A DNA stretch of 64,000 nt, taken from the NCBI RefSeq assembly GCF_019200975.1, contig NZ_JAHTMR010000004.1, positions 124,001 through 188,000 on the forward strand. Reading direction: 5' to 3'. Shown piece by piece: positions 63,345 through 64,000 of this stretch. Under the pieces are notes generated by a model. That model did not search any database and had not been told where the DNA came from. It worked only from the letters and a program-made list of their open reading frames with translations. Position numbers and translations under genes: made by a program. Position 1 is the stretch's first letter, and the number at the start of each line of letters is the position of its first letter. The stretch comes from Pseudomonas sp. PD9R. GTDB taxonomy: Bacteria > Pseudomonadota > Gammaproteobacteria > Pseudomonadales > Pseudomonadaceae.

Positions 63345-64000
63345 TCAGCACGCCGTCCAGCCGCCATCAACGGCCAGTGAATGACCGGTGACATAGGCGG
63401 CTGCCGAAGAGGCCAGAAACAGACTGGCACCCACAATTTCCTGTGGCTCGCCGAAACGTCCCATGGGGGTGCGATCCAACACCCGGCGCCCAAGCACCGG
63501 ATGGGTGCGCAGGCCTTCAGTCAGGTCAGTGGCGAAATAGCCGGGTGCAACGGCATTCACTCGTATGCCCTTAGGTGCCCACTCCAGGGCCAATTGGCGG
63601 GTCAACATTTCGACGCCGCCCTTGGCCGCGCAATAGGCGGTGGTTTTAGCCAAGCCGACACGACCCGCCACAGAGGTGATGTTTATGATCGAACCCTGGC
63701 CTGCGTCGAGCATGAATTGCCCGACGTGCTTGCACGTAAGAAACACACCCGTGAGGTTGACGTCGAGAATCTGTCGCCACTCCTGCAGGGTGGTTTTTTC
63801 TGCAGACTTGTACCAAGGGTTGATGCCCGCGTTGTTCACCAGAACGTCGATCCTGCCGTAGGTTTCATGCACTGATTTGCTCAGGGTCGACACGCTGTCT
63901 TCATCGGCGATGTCAGCCACAAAAGCAGCGGCTTTGCCACCGGCCTCAACAATTTCGCTGGCGGCGATATTCAATTGCTCGAGATTGCGACCCACCAGAA
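63345..64000 (-). CDS. SDR family oxidoreductase, N-terminus outside the window
   Basis: The visible 218 or so residues are the main part of a short-chain dehydrogenase. It has 'DVLVNNAGINPWYKS', 'SIINITSVAGRVGLAKTTAYCAAKGGVEML' (Ser, Tyr, Lys active site) and the ending 'GASLFLASSAAAYVTGHSLAVDGGW', as in FabG-like dehydrogenases. The glycine-rich cofactor loop (about 30 residues) lies beyond position 64000. Its stop is 15 bp before the CoA-transferase ATG, so they share an operon. Confidence 0.87.
   Translation of the reverse strand, partial: LVGRNLEQLNIAASEIVEAGGKAAAFVADIADEDSVSTLSKSVHETYGRIDVLVNNAGINPWYKSAEKTTLQEWRQILDVNLTGVFLTCKHVGQFMLDAGQGSIINITSVAGRVGLAKTTAYCAAKGGVEMLTRQLALEWAPKGIRVNAVAPGYFATDLTEGLRTHPVLGRRVLDRTPMGRFGEPQEIVGASLFLASSAAAYVTGHSLAVDGGWTAC

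Overview
The window looks like chromosomal DNA of a fluorescent-group Pseudomonas. It is GC-rich, with third-position GC in most genes. It carries families largely confined to pseudomonads (DUF6124, DUF5064, DUF2790) and a complete arcDABC arginine deiminase operon. Five long intergenic palindromes belong to two Pseudomonas REP-type families, one with a GCGAGCTTGCTCGCG core and one with GCAGGCTGCGATC or a close variant. Assignments come from reading motifs and family resemblance; no database search was run.

Region 1 (about 0.4-20.4 kb, mostly + strand) is a two-part catabolic regulon around an AraC-type regulator on the - strand (7707-8762). Upstream are a NIPSNAP protein, a quinone oxidoreductase, a TauD-type dioxygenase, a BKACE-type beta-keto acid cleavage enzyme, an MFS permease, a DsbA-like protein, a Rieske protein and a YeiH-type putative sulfate exporter; the last four overlap by ATGA/GTGA junctions. 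Downstream are an RBBP9-like hydrolase, DUF1302 and DUF1329 envelope proteins, a YCF48/BNR protein, an MMPL/RND transporter, a large acyl-CoA dehydrogenase and an acyl-CoA synthetase. The same 20-bp direct repeat, phased by 21 bp, precedes both arms at nearly the same distance. This ties them into one regulon, probably for a hydrophobic and possibly sulfur-containing substrate.

Region 2 (20.5-31.5 kb) handles arginine, ornithine and polyamines. It holds arcDABC with an ANR-like box, a second divergent arcD paralogue, and a - strand operon of DUF3302, an HlyD/YibH-type protein, a PotE-like antiporter and a periplasmic binding protein.

Region 3 (31.8-38.1 kb) is a scar. An IS21-family element with a frameshifted istA and an intact istB sits between a 5' gene stub and the C-terminal half of a very large gene. 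That remnant is itself frameshifted and is possibly a former defence-type NTPase.

Region 4 (38.1-41.8 kb) holds a LysR regulator with a perfect operator palindrome, a small DUF2790 protein, a MatC-like carboxylate transporter and a D-2-hydroxyacid dehydrogenase.

Region 5 (42.2-53.5 kb) is the most interesting. A sigma-54 activator (nitA-like) is followed by a complete Nit1C cluster (nitB-H) on one side. On the other side is a two-gene operon of a methylmalonyl-CoA mutase and an LnmK-like hot-dog protein. Both flanks have near-identical -24/-12 promoters (14 of 16 bases) and three ACG-N6-CGT enhancer-like sites with matching spacing. This predicts that the mutase/LnmK pair belongs to the Nit1C regulon.

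Region 6 (53.8-64 kb, - strand) is a catabolic cluster: an isocitrate lyase/PEP mutase-family lyase, LeuD- and LeuC-like hydratase subunits, an MFS permease, two SDRs, a nitroreductase, a GntR/FCD regulator, an AMP-forming CoA ligase and a CaiB-type CoA-transferase. The lyase plus hydratase recalls the dimethylmaleate hydratase / 2,3-dimethylmalate lyase step of anaerobic nicotinate breakdown, but the substrate is not known here.
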